Source of the DNA: Sulfurimicrobium sp964552675
GTDB lineage: Bacteria > Pseudomonadota > Gammaproteobacteria > Burkholderiales > Sulfuricellaceae
Direction: 5' to 3'
DNA length: 64,000 nt
NCBI GenBank assembly: GCA_964552675.1
Contig: CAZKHJ010000003.1
Span: 1-64,000, forward strand
A program made the translations under genes and the position numbers. A model generated the notes under the pieces. That model did not search any database, was not told where the DNA came from, and was given only the letters and a program-made list of their open reading frames with translations. Below are positions 32,429-41,145 of the stretch, piece after piece (the first letter of the stretch is position 1; every line of letters starts with the position of its first letter).

Positions 32429-33657
32429 GTTATCCCGGCTGATCTGTCCATTTCAGCCAGAAACCCGCTGAATTCCTGGCGATAGCGTGCGGTCAGGTTG
32501 CGGGCGGTTCCCCGTAATTTCTCCGGGGGTATGGCCTGCGCCTGGCGCATTCTCTGGGCCATCTCCGCTATTTCAACTGTGGCGGGCATCTCTGTCATGT
32601 CCCAGGATGTGGCATAAGCGGCCTGCTTGGTGGCCTGATGCATCTGTGCCGGGTGAAGCAGGTTGATTCGCGGCCGGCCGCAGGCCATGGCGACGATGCG
32701 CCCGTGCAGGCTGCTGCCGCAGTAGCAGCGGCAGTGGCTGATCAGGGCGCAGATATCCCACAGATCGAGCGATTCGAAAATTCGCGCGGGCGCGCGCATG
32801 AGCCGCAAGGTGCGGCGGCAGGTGTCGAGATCGTCGTGCCAGGGTGCTGCACCGGCGCGGAAGAAGACGATGCCGAGGCCGGTGGTGTGGGCGGTTTCGT
32901 CCAGCTGGGCGGCGATGGCGGCAAGCGTGGCGTCGTCGCCAAAATCGGCGCTGAACTGGACCGCCACATAGCCTTGGGGAAAAGCCTGACGTAGCTGCGC
33001 GGCTTCGCCATCATGCGCGTGCAGCCGGATGCGGCCGCCAAACAGTTCGGCCACCATCACTGCCGGGTCGGGCATGAGATGTGCGGAAATGCCGGCCGCT
33101 GCCAGCCGCGCCTGGGTCAGGCGGTCGCGCACGCCCACCCTGTCCGCATCCTTCAGCTTGGCCAGGACTTCGGCGCGCAGGGCGGACTCGCGGTTGTCCA
33201 GGTCCACGCCACCCACACCGGTATAAAAAATACCGGCTGTGCCGGGAAATAGCGCTCTTGCCACGGCATAGGGGGCCAGGTCGCACCGCCCCAGTTCGTT
33301 GCGTGCCCACGCCTGCCGTTCCGCCGGGCGGGCATCGAGCCGGGCGATGAGGCCCGCAGCCTGATCCGGTGTTTGCAGCATGAGGGCTGCCTGCCAGGCA
33401 TCGCAGGTGAGCAGTTCACCGCCGACATGGAGAATGTTGAGCGGATGTTCCCCCCATTCCCGCGCCAGTTGCGCCACGGCGTGAATCCGATGACCGCCCC
33501 AGGGGCGCAGGTCACGCTCTGCCAGCCCGGCGAAGAGCAGGTGCTTGCCGGGCAGCAGTGCTGCGGCGATATGCGGAAACAGCAGGTCGCCAAAGTTGTG
33601 GCGGTCAAAGGCGCCAAACAGGAGAATGGGAATGTCCACGCTTGCAGGGTGTGTCAT
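32404..33657 (-). CDS. Polysaccharide pyruvyl transferase family protein
   Basis: This 417-residue protein is related to CsaB/WcaK-type pyruvyl transferases. The N-terminus, IPILLFGAFDRHNFGDLLFPHIA, is the typical GxxxxxNxGD start. VGVRDRLTQARLAAAG and the pair of glycosyltransferase-like segments MPDPAVMV and HCRCYCGSSLHGRIVAMACGRP near residue 335 are conserved in PF04230. Such enzymes add pyruvate ketals to cell-surface glycans. No other polysaccharide genes surround it. The donor and acceptor are unknown. Confidence 0.8.
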   Translation of the reverse strand: MTHPASVDIPILLFGAFDRHNFGDLLFPHIAAALLPGKHLLFAGLAERDLRPWGGHRIHAVAQLAREWGEHPLNILHVGGELLTCDAWQAALMLQTPDQAAGLIARLDARPAERQAWARNELGRCDLAPYAVARALFPGTAGIFYTGVGGVDLDNRESALRAEVLAKLKDADRVGVRDRLTQARLAAAGISAHLMPDPAVMVAELFGGRIRLHAHDGEAAQLRQAFPQGYVAVQFSADFGDDATLAAIAAQLDETAHTTGLGIVFFRAGAAPWHDDLDTCRRTLRLMRAPARIFESLDLWDICALISHCRCYCGSSLHGRIVAMACGRPRINLLHPAQMHQATKQAAYATSWDMTEMPATVEIAEMAQRMRQAQAIPPEKLRGTARNLTARYRQEFSGFLAEMDRSAGITQVPPPHS

Positions 33658-33786
33658 GTGCCAATCATAAACCAGGGCCTGGCCCTGGATGCCTTCCTTC
33701 TAGGCAGTCCGCCGGCCAAAATGTATACTAAATTTGTCGGGTGTTGCCTGTTTTTCATTCGTATTGCCACTATCGGGGAGAACGCC

Positions 33787-34224
33787 ATGATTCGCCAGTT
33801 GATTGTCCCATTTGCCCTGCTGTTTGCCATTGTCCTGCCGGCTGCTGCCGGCCCGCTGGATGAAGCCAAGGCGCGGGCGCACCTTGATGCGGTTGCTGCC
33901 GGAAACATCGAGGCGCTGATGCGCGATTATGCGCCGGATGCTTACCTGGACTGGGTGGGCGGGCCACTGGACGGGCGCTATCAGGGCGAGGCGGCAATCC
34001 GCCTGGTGTGGCAGAAATTCATTGCGGCCAACGAGGGCCAGCCGCGCCCGGCAAAATTCGGCAAGCTGGAGTCCTATGCCAATCCCAAGGGCGCGTCAAT
34101 CGAGGGCTCGGCCATGTATGGCGGCAAGACACCGGTCAAGGTGTGGCATGTCCTGACCTATCGCGACGGTGTGCTGGCGACGGAAATCTGGCAGATATCG
34201 CCCAGTCTTGAGATCACCCCATGA
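33787..34224 (+). CDS. Secreted NTF2/SnoaL-like protein
   Basis: A 145-residue protein with a signal peptide (IRQLIVPFALLFAIVLPAAAG) and a SnoaL/NTF2-like cone fold pattern: AKARAHLDAVAAGNIEALMRDYAPDAYLDWVGGPLDGRYQG, followed by WHVLTYRDGVLATEIWQI. Members of this fold bind small molecules or act as scaffolds, so function cannot be read off. The stop overlaps the start of the cupredoxin-like gene, making it the first gene of a four-gene operon that ends with a NosD homologue. Confidence 0.72.
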   Translation: MIRQLIVPFALLFAIVLPAAAGPLDEAKARAHLDAVAAGNIEALMRDYAPDAYLDWVGGPLDGRYQGEAAIRLVWQKFIAANEGQPRPAKFGKLESYANPKGASIEGSAMYGGKTPVKVWHVLTYRDGVLATEIWQISPSLEITP

Positions 34225-34859
34225 GGTACGCTCATGCTGCCGCATGGGTGTTCGTCCTGTTGCTGTTTGTCGGCCCGGCGCAAGCCGGAAGTCTGGAAAC
34301 ACATATCACCACCCCGGCTGGCAAGGCGGTGGAGGATGCCGCCGTGGTGCTTGAGCCGCTTGCCGGTGCTGCACCGGAGCGCCCTGCGGCAGCGACGATC
34401 GGGCAACAGGGCCGCGAGTTCATCCCTTTTGTCACGATCGTCCAGACCGGCGCGGCAATCGACTTCCCCAACCGCGACCCGGTCAAGCATCATGTCTATT
34501 CCTTCTCGCGCGCCAAGCCTTTCGAACTCAAGCTGTATGCCGGCAAGCCGGCCAAGCCCCTGATTTTCGACAAGCCGGGCGAGGTGGCGCTGGGCTGCAA
34601 TATCCATGACTGGATGGAAGCCTATGTGCTGGTGGTGGATACGCCCTATTTTGCCAAAACCGCCGCCAATGGCCGTGCCAGGGTGGATAACCTGCCGCCG
34701 GGAAAATACCGCCTCAAGCTGTGGCACCCCCTGCAGAAGAGGGAAGCGCCGCCGCGCGAAATCGAGATCGGCGCGGCAGCCGGCAAGCTGGAGCTGGGGA
34801 TGGACGTGCTGCCGCGTCTGGCCAAGCCTCGGCCACCGCTTGAAAGCGACGCTTACTAG
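34221..34859 (+). CDS. Periplasmic cupredoxin-like (MauL/methylamine-utilisation type) protein
   Basis: This 212-residue protein has a signal peptide ending AQA-G. The plastocyanin-like ligand pattern is DPVKHHVYSF (first His, near residue 90) and GCNIHDWMEAY (Cys, His, Met, near residue 130), a complete type 1 copper set. A C-terminal carboxypeptidase-regulatory-like beta domain follows (NGRARVDNLPPGKYRLKLWHP). Such proteins are often labelled methylamine utilisation protein, without evidence of that role. Next to a NosD homologue, it may be a small copper electron carrier or copper client. Confidence 0.8.
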   Translation: MRYAHAAAWVFVLLLFVGPAQAGSLETHITTPAGKAVEDAAVVLEPLAGAAPERPAAATIGQQGREFIPFVTIVQTGAAIDFPNRDPVKHHVYSFSRAKPFELKLYAGKPAKPLIFDKPGEVALGCNIHDWMEAYVLVVDTPYFAKTAANGRARVDNLPPGKYRLKLWHPLQKREAPPREIEIGAAAGKLELGMDVLPRLAKPRPPLESDAY

Positions 34860-34874
34860 CTGACTGGCCGGCCG

Positions 34875-37226
34875 ATGTTCAACTCGCTGCAACAGCGCAT
34901 CGTCTTTGTCTTCGTTGGCCTGCTGACCCTGGTCATGGCGCTGATTCTGGTGCTGGTCATGCGCAGCAATGGGCAGATCGTTGCCGCCGAGATGCAGCGC
35001 GAACTGTCCGCCGGCGCCCATGTGTTCACCCGGCTGATCGAGCATAACCAGCACCAGCTGGAGACCGCTGCCACGGTGCTGTCGGCGGATTTCGCCTTTC
35101 GCGAGGCGATTGCCACCCAGGACCGCCCCACTATCCAGTCGGTGATCCGCAATCACGGCCTGAGAATCGGCGCCCAGGTGATGATGGTGGTCAGCCCGGA
35201 TGGCCAGCTGGTGGCCGATACCCAGCGCCGGGAAGCGGAGCCGCGCCCGTTCCCTTTCCCCGAACTGCTGGCCGAGGCGGAGGCGGGCGGGAAAAGCGCG
35301 GGCTTCCGGACCATGAAGGATGGCAAGGTTTACCAGGTCGTGCTGGTGCCCATTCTTGCGCCCCGGCTGATTGCCTGGGTGGCGATGGGTTTCCTGGTCG
35401 ATGACCGCTGGGCCGGCGATCTTTCCGCCATGACCAATCTCGCAGTCAGCATCGTCTGGCGCAAGGGGGCGGGCGTGACGGTGCCGGCTTCTTCGCTGGC
35501 GGACCAGCAGCGCGGCGCGCTGGCAAAGGCACTGGCTGTCTGGGCCGGCGATGATCCCAGGGTTGGCAAGGCGGACGGGCATCTCCGGATTCTGTCCATC
35601 GGCAGCGAGCATTACCGGACGATCGAACTGCCGCTCGGCCAGGAGTCGTCCGTGCTGCTGCAACGCTCGGTGGAACTGGCCGAGGCGCCTTTCCGTTCGC
35701 TGCAAACCGCGCTACTGGTCATCGTGCTGGCCGGGGTGGCGCTGTTCGTGCTGGGCAGCGTGATGCTGGCGCGCCGGATCGTCCGGCCCCTCAACCAGCT
35801 GGCTGCTGCGGCGCACCGCATCGAAGCCGGGAATTACGCCGAGCCGGTGCCCAGCCTGCCGCCCGACGAGATCGGCCGGCTGGCGGTGAATTTCGACCAC
35901 ATGCGCGAGCGGGTGGCGAGCCGCGAGCAGCAGATCCTCAAGCTGGCGTATGAGGACGGCCTGACCGGCTTGCCCAACCGGATCCGCTTCGTTGCGGCCT
36001 TCAATCAACAGGCGGACGGTAGTTCGGGCACTGTCGCGGTGCTCAATCTGGATCGTTTTGCCTCGATCAACAATGCGCTGGGGCATCCGGTGGGCGACCG
36101 CCTGTTGCGCGAGGTGGGCGCCCGTCTTGGCCAGCTCCTGTCGGGGCAGGGCCTGGCCGCGCGGCTGTGGGGCGACGAGTTCGCTTTTTTGCTGCCCGGC
36201 CTGGATCAGCCTGCGGCCATCGCATTTGCCCAGGCCGTGCTGGCGAAACTGCGCGACACCATCACGCTCGACGGGCAGCGCCTGGATGTCGGCGGCTGTC
36301 TGGGCATTGCCCTGTACCCGTCCGACGGGCAGGATGCGGCGACTCTCCTGCGCCGCGCCGAAGTGGCCATCGCCGAAGCCAAGCGGAGCCACAAAAATTT
36401 TGTGTTTGCCGGCGAGATCGGCAATCAGCCACGGCACGAGGAGTTGTCCCTGATCGGGGAGATGCGCGAGGCGCTTGGCCGTGACGAGTTCCAGGTCTAC
36501 TACCAGCCCAAGCTGAATCTGGCCAGCGGGAAAATCGACGCTGCCGAGGCGCTGATTCGCTGGCTGCACCCGGAGCGCGGCCTGGTTCCACCCATCCGCT
36601 TCATCCCCTTTGCCGAGCAGACCGGCTTCATCCGCGAGATCACCCCCTGGCTGCTGGAGAACGTCGCGGCACAGACGGCGCAGTGGCGCCAGCAGGGTAT
36701 TTTCCTCAAGCCTTCGGTCAATCTTTCCGCCCTTGATTTGCTGACCCCGGAGCTGGTCGGCCACGTCAGGCAATTGCTCGGGCTGCATCAAATTCCGCCC
36801 GAGACGTTCTGTCTTGAAATTACCGAAAGCGCACTGATGGAAGATCCGGCGCTGGCGCTCAGGCATCTGGAAGAGCTGGCGTCCCTGGGTGTCAGGTTGT
36901 CGATCGATGACTATGGCGTGGGCCAGGCATCGCTGGCCTACCTGAAAACCCTGCCGGTGCACGAGCTCAAGATCGATCAGGCCTTTATCACCGCTGTCGC
37001 CGGTTCGCCCCGGAATGCCGCGATTGCCCGTTCCACCATCGTGCTCTGCCATGCGCTCGGGCTCTCCGTGGTGGCGGAGGGGGTGGAAAGCGCCAGCGAT
37101 ATCGACTGGCTGAAGGAGAACGGCTGCGACACCGCCCAGGGCTATTACCTTTCCCGGCCCATGCCGGCGCATGAACTGGCAGCCTGGATCGCCGCTTACC
37201 ATGCGGCTGCGCCGGCATCGTGCTGA
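34875..37226 (+). CDS. Membrane GGDEF-EAL protein, probable c-di-GMP phosphodiesterase
   Basis: A 783-residue sensor. A first helix at about 10-32 is followed by a periplasmic domain of about 240 residues with the double-Cache look (ETAATVLSADFAFREAI), a second helix at about 277-297, HAMP to about 350, GGDEF at about 360-510 and EAL at about 525-775. The GGDEF site is LWGDEF (Trp432 in place of the first Gly), so cyclase activity is doubtful. The EAL residues are intact: AAEALIRW, SVNLSALDL, EITES, SIDDYGVGQ, LKIDQ, AEGVES and QGYYLSRP. It is likely to degrade c-di-GMP. It shares an operon with copper-type periplasmic proteins and nosD2. Confidence 0.92.
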   Translation: MFNSLQQRIVFVFVGLLTLVMALILVLVMRSNGQIVAAEMQRELSAGAHVFTRLIEHNQHQLETAATVLSADFAFREAIATQDRPTIQSVIRNHGLRIGAQVMMVVSPDGQLVADTQRREAEPRPFPFPELLAEAEAGGKSAGFRTMKDGKVYQVVLVPILAPRLIAWVAMGFLVDDRWAGDLSAMTNLAVSIVWRKGAGVTVPASSLADQQRGALAKALAVWAGDDPRVGKADGHLRILSIGSEHYRTIELPLGQESSVLLQRSVELAEAPFRSLQTALLVIVLAGVALFVLGSVMLARRIVRPLNQLAAAAHRIEAGNYAEPVPSLPPDEIGRLAVNFDHMRERVASREQQILKLAYEDGLTGLPNRIRFVAAFNQQADGSSGTVAVLNLDRFASINNALGHPVGDRLLREVGARLGQLLSGQGLAARLWGDEFAFLLPGLDQPAAIAFAQAVLAKLRDTITLDGQRLDVGGCLGIALYPSDGQDAATLLRRAEVAIAEAKRSHKNFVFAGEIGNQPRHEELSLIGEMREALGRDEFQVYYQPKLNLASGKIDAAEALIRWLHPERGLVPPIRFIPFAEQTGFIREITPWLLENVAAQTAQWRQQGIFLKPSVNLSALDLLTPELVGHVRQLLGLHQIPPETFCLEITESALMEDPALALRHLEELASLGVRLSIDDYGVGQASLAYLKTLPVHELKIDQAFITAVAGSPRNAAIARSTIVLCHALGLSVVAEGVESASDIDWLKENGCDTAQGYYLSRPMPAHELAAWIAAYHAAAPASC

Positions 37227-38455
37227 TGCCGGGCAGAAAATTCGCCCTGCTGCGCGGTCTGTGGCTGCTGGCCTGTTCCCTGCCGGTGGCGGCAGCCCCC
37301 AGTTTGCAGCCGCTGATCGACGCTACGCCAACAGGCGGCACCCTGCATCCGCCGCCCGGCGTGTATGCCGGGCCGGCGCTGATCACCCGGCCCATGGTGC
37401 TGGACGGTGGCGGCAAGGTGACCCTGGATGGCGATGGCCGGGGCACCGTCCTGACGCTCCAGACCAGTGGCGCGGCGGTGCGGGGCTTGCGCATTATCCG
37501 TTCCGGAGATTCCCATGACCAGATCGATGGAGCCATCCTGGTTCAGGGAAACGGCAACCTGATCGAGCGCAATACCCTCGAAGACGTGCTGTTCGGCGTG
37601 ACCTTCAAGCAATCCAACGACAACCGTCTAAGCGCCAACCGCATCCGTTCGCGTCATGCCGATTCGGCTCACCGTGGCGATGCGGTGCGGCTGTGGTACA
37701 GCCGGGGGAACGTGATCGAAGACAACGATATTGCCAGGGTGCGCGACCTGACCCTGGCCAACTCCCCGCATAACCGCATTCTCCGCAACCGTATCCAGGA
37801 TGCGCGCACGGCGGTGCATTTCATCTTCTCTCCACGCAATCTGGTGGCGGACAATGACATCAGCTACAGCGCCACCGGTGTGGTGGTGATCAACTCTGAA
37901 GGCGTGACGGTACGGCGCAACCGCATCCTGCACGTGCGGGACGGGGGCGGCGCCGGGGTGGCGTTCAAGGAAAGCAGCAGCGGTCTGGTGGAGGGCAACG
38001 ATATCGCGCATTGCAGCACTGCCATCATGGCCGACTCCCCCTCCGACCCGATCAACCGCATCACCCTGTATGGCAACCGCCTGGCCCACAACATCATCGC
38101 CATCAACTTCTATGGCGAGAAAGGCGGGCACCTGATTCATCGCAACCGTTTCGAGAACAATCTCCTCCACGCCATGCTGACGCCGGGCGGCAATCCTCTG
38201 GCCAATGAGTGGCATGGCAACTATTGGGACGATTACCAGGGCTTTGACCGCGATCGCGATGGCGCCGGCGATGTGCCCTACGAGCTGTATGTCTATGCCG
38301 ACCGGATCTGGCTGGAATTTCCCATGGCGCGTTTTTTCCGCAACTCGCCGGCACTGGAGTTGCTGGACTTCCTTGAGCGCCTGGCCCCCTTTTCGCTGCC
38401 GGAACTGGCGCTGCGCGATGCGGCGCCGCAGGCGCACAGGAAGAGGAAAGATTAA
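37226..38455 (+). CDS. Second NosD-like periplasmic beta-helix protein
   Basis: A 409-residue paralogue of NosD from ATG 37226, overlapping the stop of the GGDEF-EAL gene. The signal peptide is LLRGLWLLACSLPVAAA. Beta-helix repeats run in the same order as NosD at 12837, with LRIIRSGDSHDQIDGAIL, DVLFGVTFKQSNDNRL, GDAVRLWYSRGN and GVAFKESSSGLVEGN. The same end motif is NYWDDYQGFDRDRDGAGD. No NosF, NosY, NosL or NosZ accompanies it. It may help mature another copper protein, perhaps the cupredoxin-like product two genes upstream. Confidence 0.9.
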   Translation: MPGRKFALLRGLWLLACSLPVAAAPSLQPLIDATPTGGTLHPPPGVYAGPALITRPMVLDGGGKVTLDGDGRGTVLTLQTSGAAVRGLRIIRSGDSHDQIDGAILVQGNGNLIERNTLEDVLFGVTFKQSNDNRLSANRIRSRHADSAHRGDAVRLWYSRGNVIEDNDIARVRDLTLANSPHNRILRNRIQDARTAVHFIFSPRNLVADNDISYSATGVVVINSEGVTVRRNRILHVRDGGGAGVAFKESSSGLVEGNDIAHCSTAIMADSPSDPINRITLYGNRLAHNIIAINFYGEKGGHLIHRNRFENNLLHAMLTPGGNPLANEWHGNYWDDYQGFDRDRDGAGDVPYELYVYADRIWLEFPMARFFRNSPALELLDFLERLAPFSLPELALRDAAPQAHRKRKD

Positions 38456-38460
38456 GCATC

Positions 38461-38503
38461 CACCCCCTCAGGTGTGATATTATTATGCACATCTGAGGGG
38501 GTG
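38461..38503. promoter_or_regulatory. 16-bp inverted repeat directly before the TumE-like toxin gene
   Basis: CACCCCCTCAGGTGTG (38461-38476) and CACATCTGAGGGGGTG (38488-38503) are inverted repeats with one mismatch, separated by the AT-rich ATATTATTATG. The right arm contains the only ribosome-site-like sequence (GAGGGGG) and ends two bases before the ATG at 38506. It may be the operator of the antitoxin, the centre of the promoter, and an RNA hairpin that hides the ribosome site. Confidence 0.7.
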
Positions 38504-38505
38504 TA

Positions 38506-38838
38506 ATGTCGAAACCAGTCAGGGAAAGCCTGCTTGAACAGGAACGATTTGAACTCAAGCCAAAATCAGGTGGCGGGCTGTTGAGTTATGAGGTCTGGGG
38601 ATATGTCGAAAGAGGCAAGACCGTGGTGACACGGTACAACCTGGCCTATATCAACCACTCAATTTACCAGGGCGATAATGGACGTGTTCTCGGTTTCGAT
38701 AATGCTCATGGCTATCATCACCGGCATTACATGGGTGAAATGGAGGCGGTCGAGTTCGTGAGTTATGAAGCGACGCAGGAAAGATTTCAGCAAGAATGGC
38801 TGGAAATCACTAACCAGATACGAGGCAGGAAACCATGA
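38506..38838 (+). CDS. TumE-like toxin (DUF6516)
   Basis: A 110-residue basic protein, KPVRESLLEQERFELKPKSGGGLLSYEVWGYVERGKTVVTRYNLAYIN, with the conserved later segment RVLGFDNAHGYHHRHYMGE. I recognise this as the TumE/DUF6516 family that pairs with a winged-helix partner. The histidine-rich motif could be a nuclease site, but the mechanism is not something the sequence proves. It overlaps the partner gene by four bases and is preceded by a strong inverted repeat. Confidence 0.75.
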   Translation: MSKPVRESLLEQERFELKPKSGGGLLSYEVWGYVERGKTVVTRYNLAYINHSIYQGDNGRVLGFDNAHGYHHRHYMGEMEAVEFVSYEATQERFQQEWLEITNQIRGRKP

Positions 38839-39221
38839 CCAAAGTCGTGATTCGTACAGATGATGTGGCGGGTTTTTTCTCGCGCGCGAAAGATGCCGCC
38901 AGGCGCGCTGATCAAGGCGAAGCATTCGAAGGCAGGGTCACGCTTTCATTCGAAGACCCGCAACGGATGTTTACTGTGCTCTCGGAAGCGCGCCGCCGTT
39001 TGATGATTGAAGTGATGGACGAGCCCAGGACCATTAACGAGCTGTCCCATCGGCTGCACCGCAACCGTTCGGCCATTACCAAGGATGTCGGACTGCTTGA
39101 GAAAATGGGTCTGCTGGTTTCACAGCGTCAGGCAAACCCGGGGCACGGCATTCAAAAAGTGGTGCGTTCAGTGGCACCCAGAATCGAGCTGGTGGCGACG
39201 CTGGCAGCCTGTCGGGCTTGA
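38835..39221 (+). CDS. TumA-like winged-helix antitoxin/regulator
   Basis: This 128-residue protein has a central MarR/ArsR-like winged helix, LSEARRRLMIEVMDEPRTINELSHRLHRNRSAITKDVGLLEKMGLL, and a C-terminal wing. The N-terminal 50 residues contain FSRAKDAARRADQGEAFEGRVTLSFEDP, shared by the partners of TumE-type toxins. It probably binds the inverted repeat at 38461-38503 and neutralises the toxin. It lies directly before mutL (12-base gap), which it may affect by read-through. Confidence 0.75.
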   Translation: MTKVVIRTDDVAGFFSRAKDAARRADQGEAFEGRVTLSFEDPQRMFTVLSEARRRLMIEVMDEPRTINELSHRLHRNRSAITKDVGLLEKMGLLVSQRQANPGHGIQKVVRSVAPRIELVATLAACRA

Positions 39222-39233
39222 AATTTCTTTTTC

Positions 39234-40982
39234 ATGTCTTCCATCCGGATCCTCCCCGAACTGCTCATCAATCAGATTGCCGCCGGCGAGGTGGTGGAGC
39301 GCCCCGCCTCGGCGCTGAAGGAGTTGCTGGAAAACAGTCTCGATGCCGGCGGCAGCGATATTGCCGTTGCTTTGCTGCAAGGCGGGGTGAAATCCCTGCG
39401 CGTGGCCGACAATGGCGCCGGGATCGAGCGCGACCAGCTGCATCTGGCGCTGTCGCGCCACGCCACCAGCAAGATCGCTTCGCTGGAGGATCTGGAAAGC
39501 GTGCGCAGCCTGGGCTTTCGCGGCGAGGCGCTGGCCAGCATCGCCGCTGTGTCGCGCCTGGCGCTGACCAGCCGCAGGCAGGGGGAACGCCATGCCTGGC
39601 GCATGGAAGCGGTGGGCGGGGATATTTCCGGCTTGCAGCCGGCGGCGCTGGAGGCCGGTACGGTGGCGGAAATGCAGGACCTGTATTTCAACACCCCGGC
39701 ACGGCGCAAATTCCTCAAGACCGAGGCGACCGAATATGCCCATTGCGAGGAGACTTTCCGCCGCGCCGCCCTGAGCCGCCCCGAGGTTGCCTTCGCGCTC
39801 CAGCACAATGGCCGGCGCATCTGGCAATTGCCTGCCGCAAGCCTGATGCAGCGGGCTACGGCGCTGCTGGGCGAGGAATTCGCTGCCGCCGCGGTTGCGC
39901 TCGACGAAGCGGCGGGCGGTCTGCGCCTGCATGGCCTGGCAGGATTGCCGGGATTTTCGCGCGGCAGTCGCGATGCGCAGTATGTCTACGTCAATGGCCG
40001 CTTCGTGCGCGACAAACTGATTTCCCACGCCATCCGCGAGGCTTACAAGGATATCCTGCACCACGACCGCCACCCGGCTTTTGCCCTGTTCATCGAACTC
40101 GACCCTGAAATGGTGGACGTCAACGTGCACCCCACCAAGATCGAGGTGCGCTTCCGGGAGTCGCGTGCGGTGCACCAGTTGATTTACCATGCCCTGAACA
40201 AGGCGCTGGCGGCGCCGATCGTCACCCGGCACAGCAGCGAGGCAGCGGTTCCCGCGCCATCGGCCCCGGTATACGCCACCCAGGCCCGCATGCCGCTGGG
40301 CGTGGAAGAGCGCAGCAACCTGTACCAGTCCCTGTTCGGCCAGCTGGCCCGCCCGGAGCCGGCCTTTACCGCGCCTGCGCCCGCAGCCGAACCGGCAGTG
40401 CCGCCGCTGGGTTATGCGCTGGCGCAATTGCATGGCGTTTACATCCTGTCCCAGAGCGAGCGCGGCCTGATCATCGTGGACATGCACGCCGCCCACGAGC
40501 GGGTCACTTATGAAAAACTCAAGACTGCCATGGAACACCACAATGTCAGCACCCAGCCGCTGCTGATCCCGGTTTCCTTCCATGCCACACAATTTGAAAC
40601 GGTGGCGGTCGAGGAGAACCAGGCGGCGCTGGGCGAACTGGGTTTCGACCTGGCCGTGCTGTCGCCCACCACCCTGGCGGTTCGCGCCGTGCCAGTTTTG
40701 TTGCAGGATTCCGACCCGGTGCTGCTGGCGCGCGACGTGCTCAAGGAAATCCGTGAATTCGGCGCCAGCCGGGCCGTGACCGAACGGCGCAACCAGCTGC
40801 TCGCCACCATGGCCTGCCATGCCTCGGTACGCGCCAACCGCAGGCTGACCGTGCCGGAGATGAATGCCCTGCTGCGCGAAATGGAAGCCACCGAGCGCGC
40901 CGACCAGTGCAACCACGGCCGCCCCACCTGGCGCGAGATTTCCATGCAGGAGCTGGACCAGCTGTTCATGCGCGGCAAATGA
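39234..40982 (+). CDS. mutL: DNA mismatch repair protein MutL (endonuclease type)
   Basis: A 582-residue protein. The GHKL ATPase motifs are ELLENSLDAGGSDIAV (about residues 30-45), VADNGAGIERDQL and LGFRGEALASIAAVS. The C-terminal dimerisation domain contains DMHAAHERVTYE near residue 423, the metal-binding endonuclease motif D(M/Q)HA-x2-E-x4-E, and a later CPxx-like CNHGRPTW. MutL proteins with this motif nick DNA themselves, which fits bacteria without MutH. It is slightly shorter than usual owing to a brief linker. Confidence 0.96.
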   Translation: MSSIRILPELLINQIAAGEVVERPASALKELLENSLDAGGSDIAVALLQGGVKSLRVADNGAGIERDQLHLALSRHATSKIASLEDLESVRSLGFRGEALASIAAVSRLALTSRRQGERHAWRMEAVGGDISGLQPAALEAGTVAEMQDLYFNTPARRKFLKTEATEYAHCEETFRRAALSRPEVAFALQHNGRRIWQLPAASLMQRATALLGEEFAAAAVALDEAAGGLRLHGLAGLPGFSRGSRDAQYVYVNGRFVRDKLISHAIREAYKDILHHDRHPAFALFIELDPEMVDVNVHPTKIEVRFRESRAVHQLIYHALNKALAAPIVTRHSSEAAVPAPSAPVYATQARMPLGVEERSNLYQSLFGQLARPEPAFTAPAPAAEPAVPPLGYALAQLHGVYILSQSERGLIIVDMHAAHERVTYEKLKTAMEHHNVSTQPLLIPVSFHATQFETVAVEENQAALGELGFDLAVLSPTTLAVRAVPVLLQDSDPVLLARDVLKEIREFGASRAVTERRNQLLATMACHASVRANRRLTVPEMNALLREMEATERADQCNHGRPTWREISMQELDQLFMRGK

Positions 40983-40999
40983 GTACCCAGAAGATTTTG

Positions 41000-41127
41000 A
41001 ACCGCAAAGCCGCAAAGCCGCAAAGCAATACAAGGCCATGCAATAGTTCGAGCAACTTCCTGTCTGGCCGCCAGCACACCACAATATTGCCTGGTTTTTA
41101 CTTTGTGGCTTTGCGCCTTTGCGGTTT
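41000..41127. repeat. Inverted CCGCAAAG-type repeats between mutL and miaA
   Basis: AACCGCAAAG-CCGCAAAG-CCGCAAAG (41000-41025) is mirrored on the other side by CTTTGTGG-CTTTGCGC-CTTTGCGG-TTT (41101-41127). The 75 bases in between carry no clear signal. This resembles a common dispersed intergenic repeat and could fold into a long hairpin between two co-directional genes. Confidence 0.6.
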
Positions 41128-41145
41128 CTGAACGGCTGTTTTCAG

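Noticed and set aside
37226..38455. Considering nosD2 as part of a second nos cluster
   Set aside because: No nosZ, nosF, nosY or nosL gene is near it; its neighbours are a GGDEF-EAL enzyme, a cupredoxin-like protein and an NTF2-like protein.
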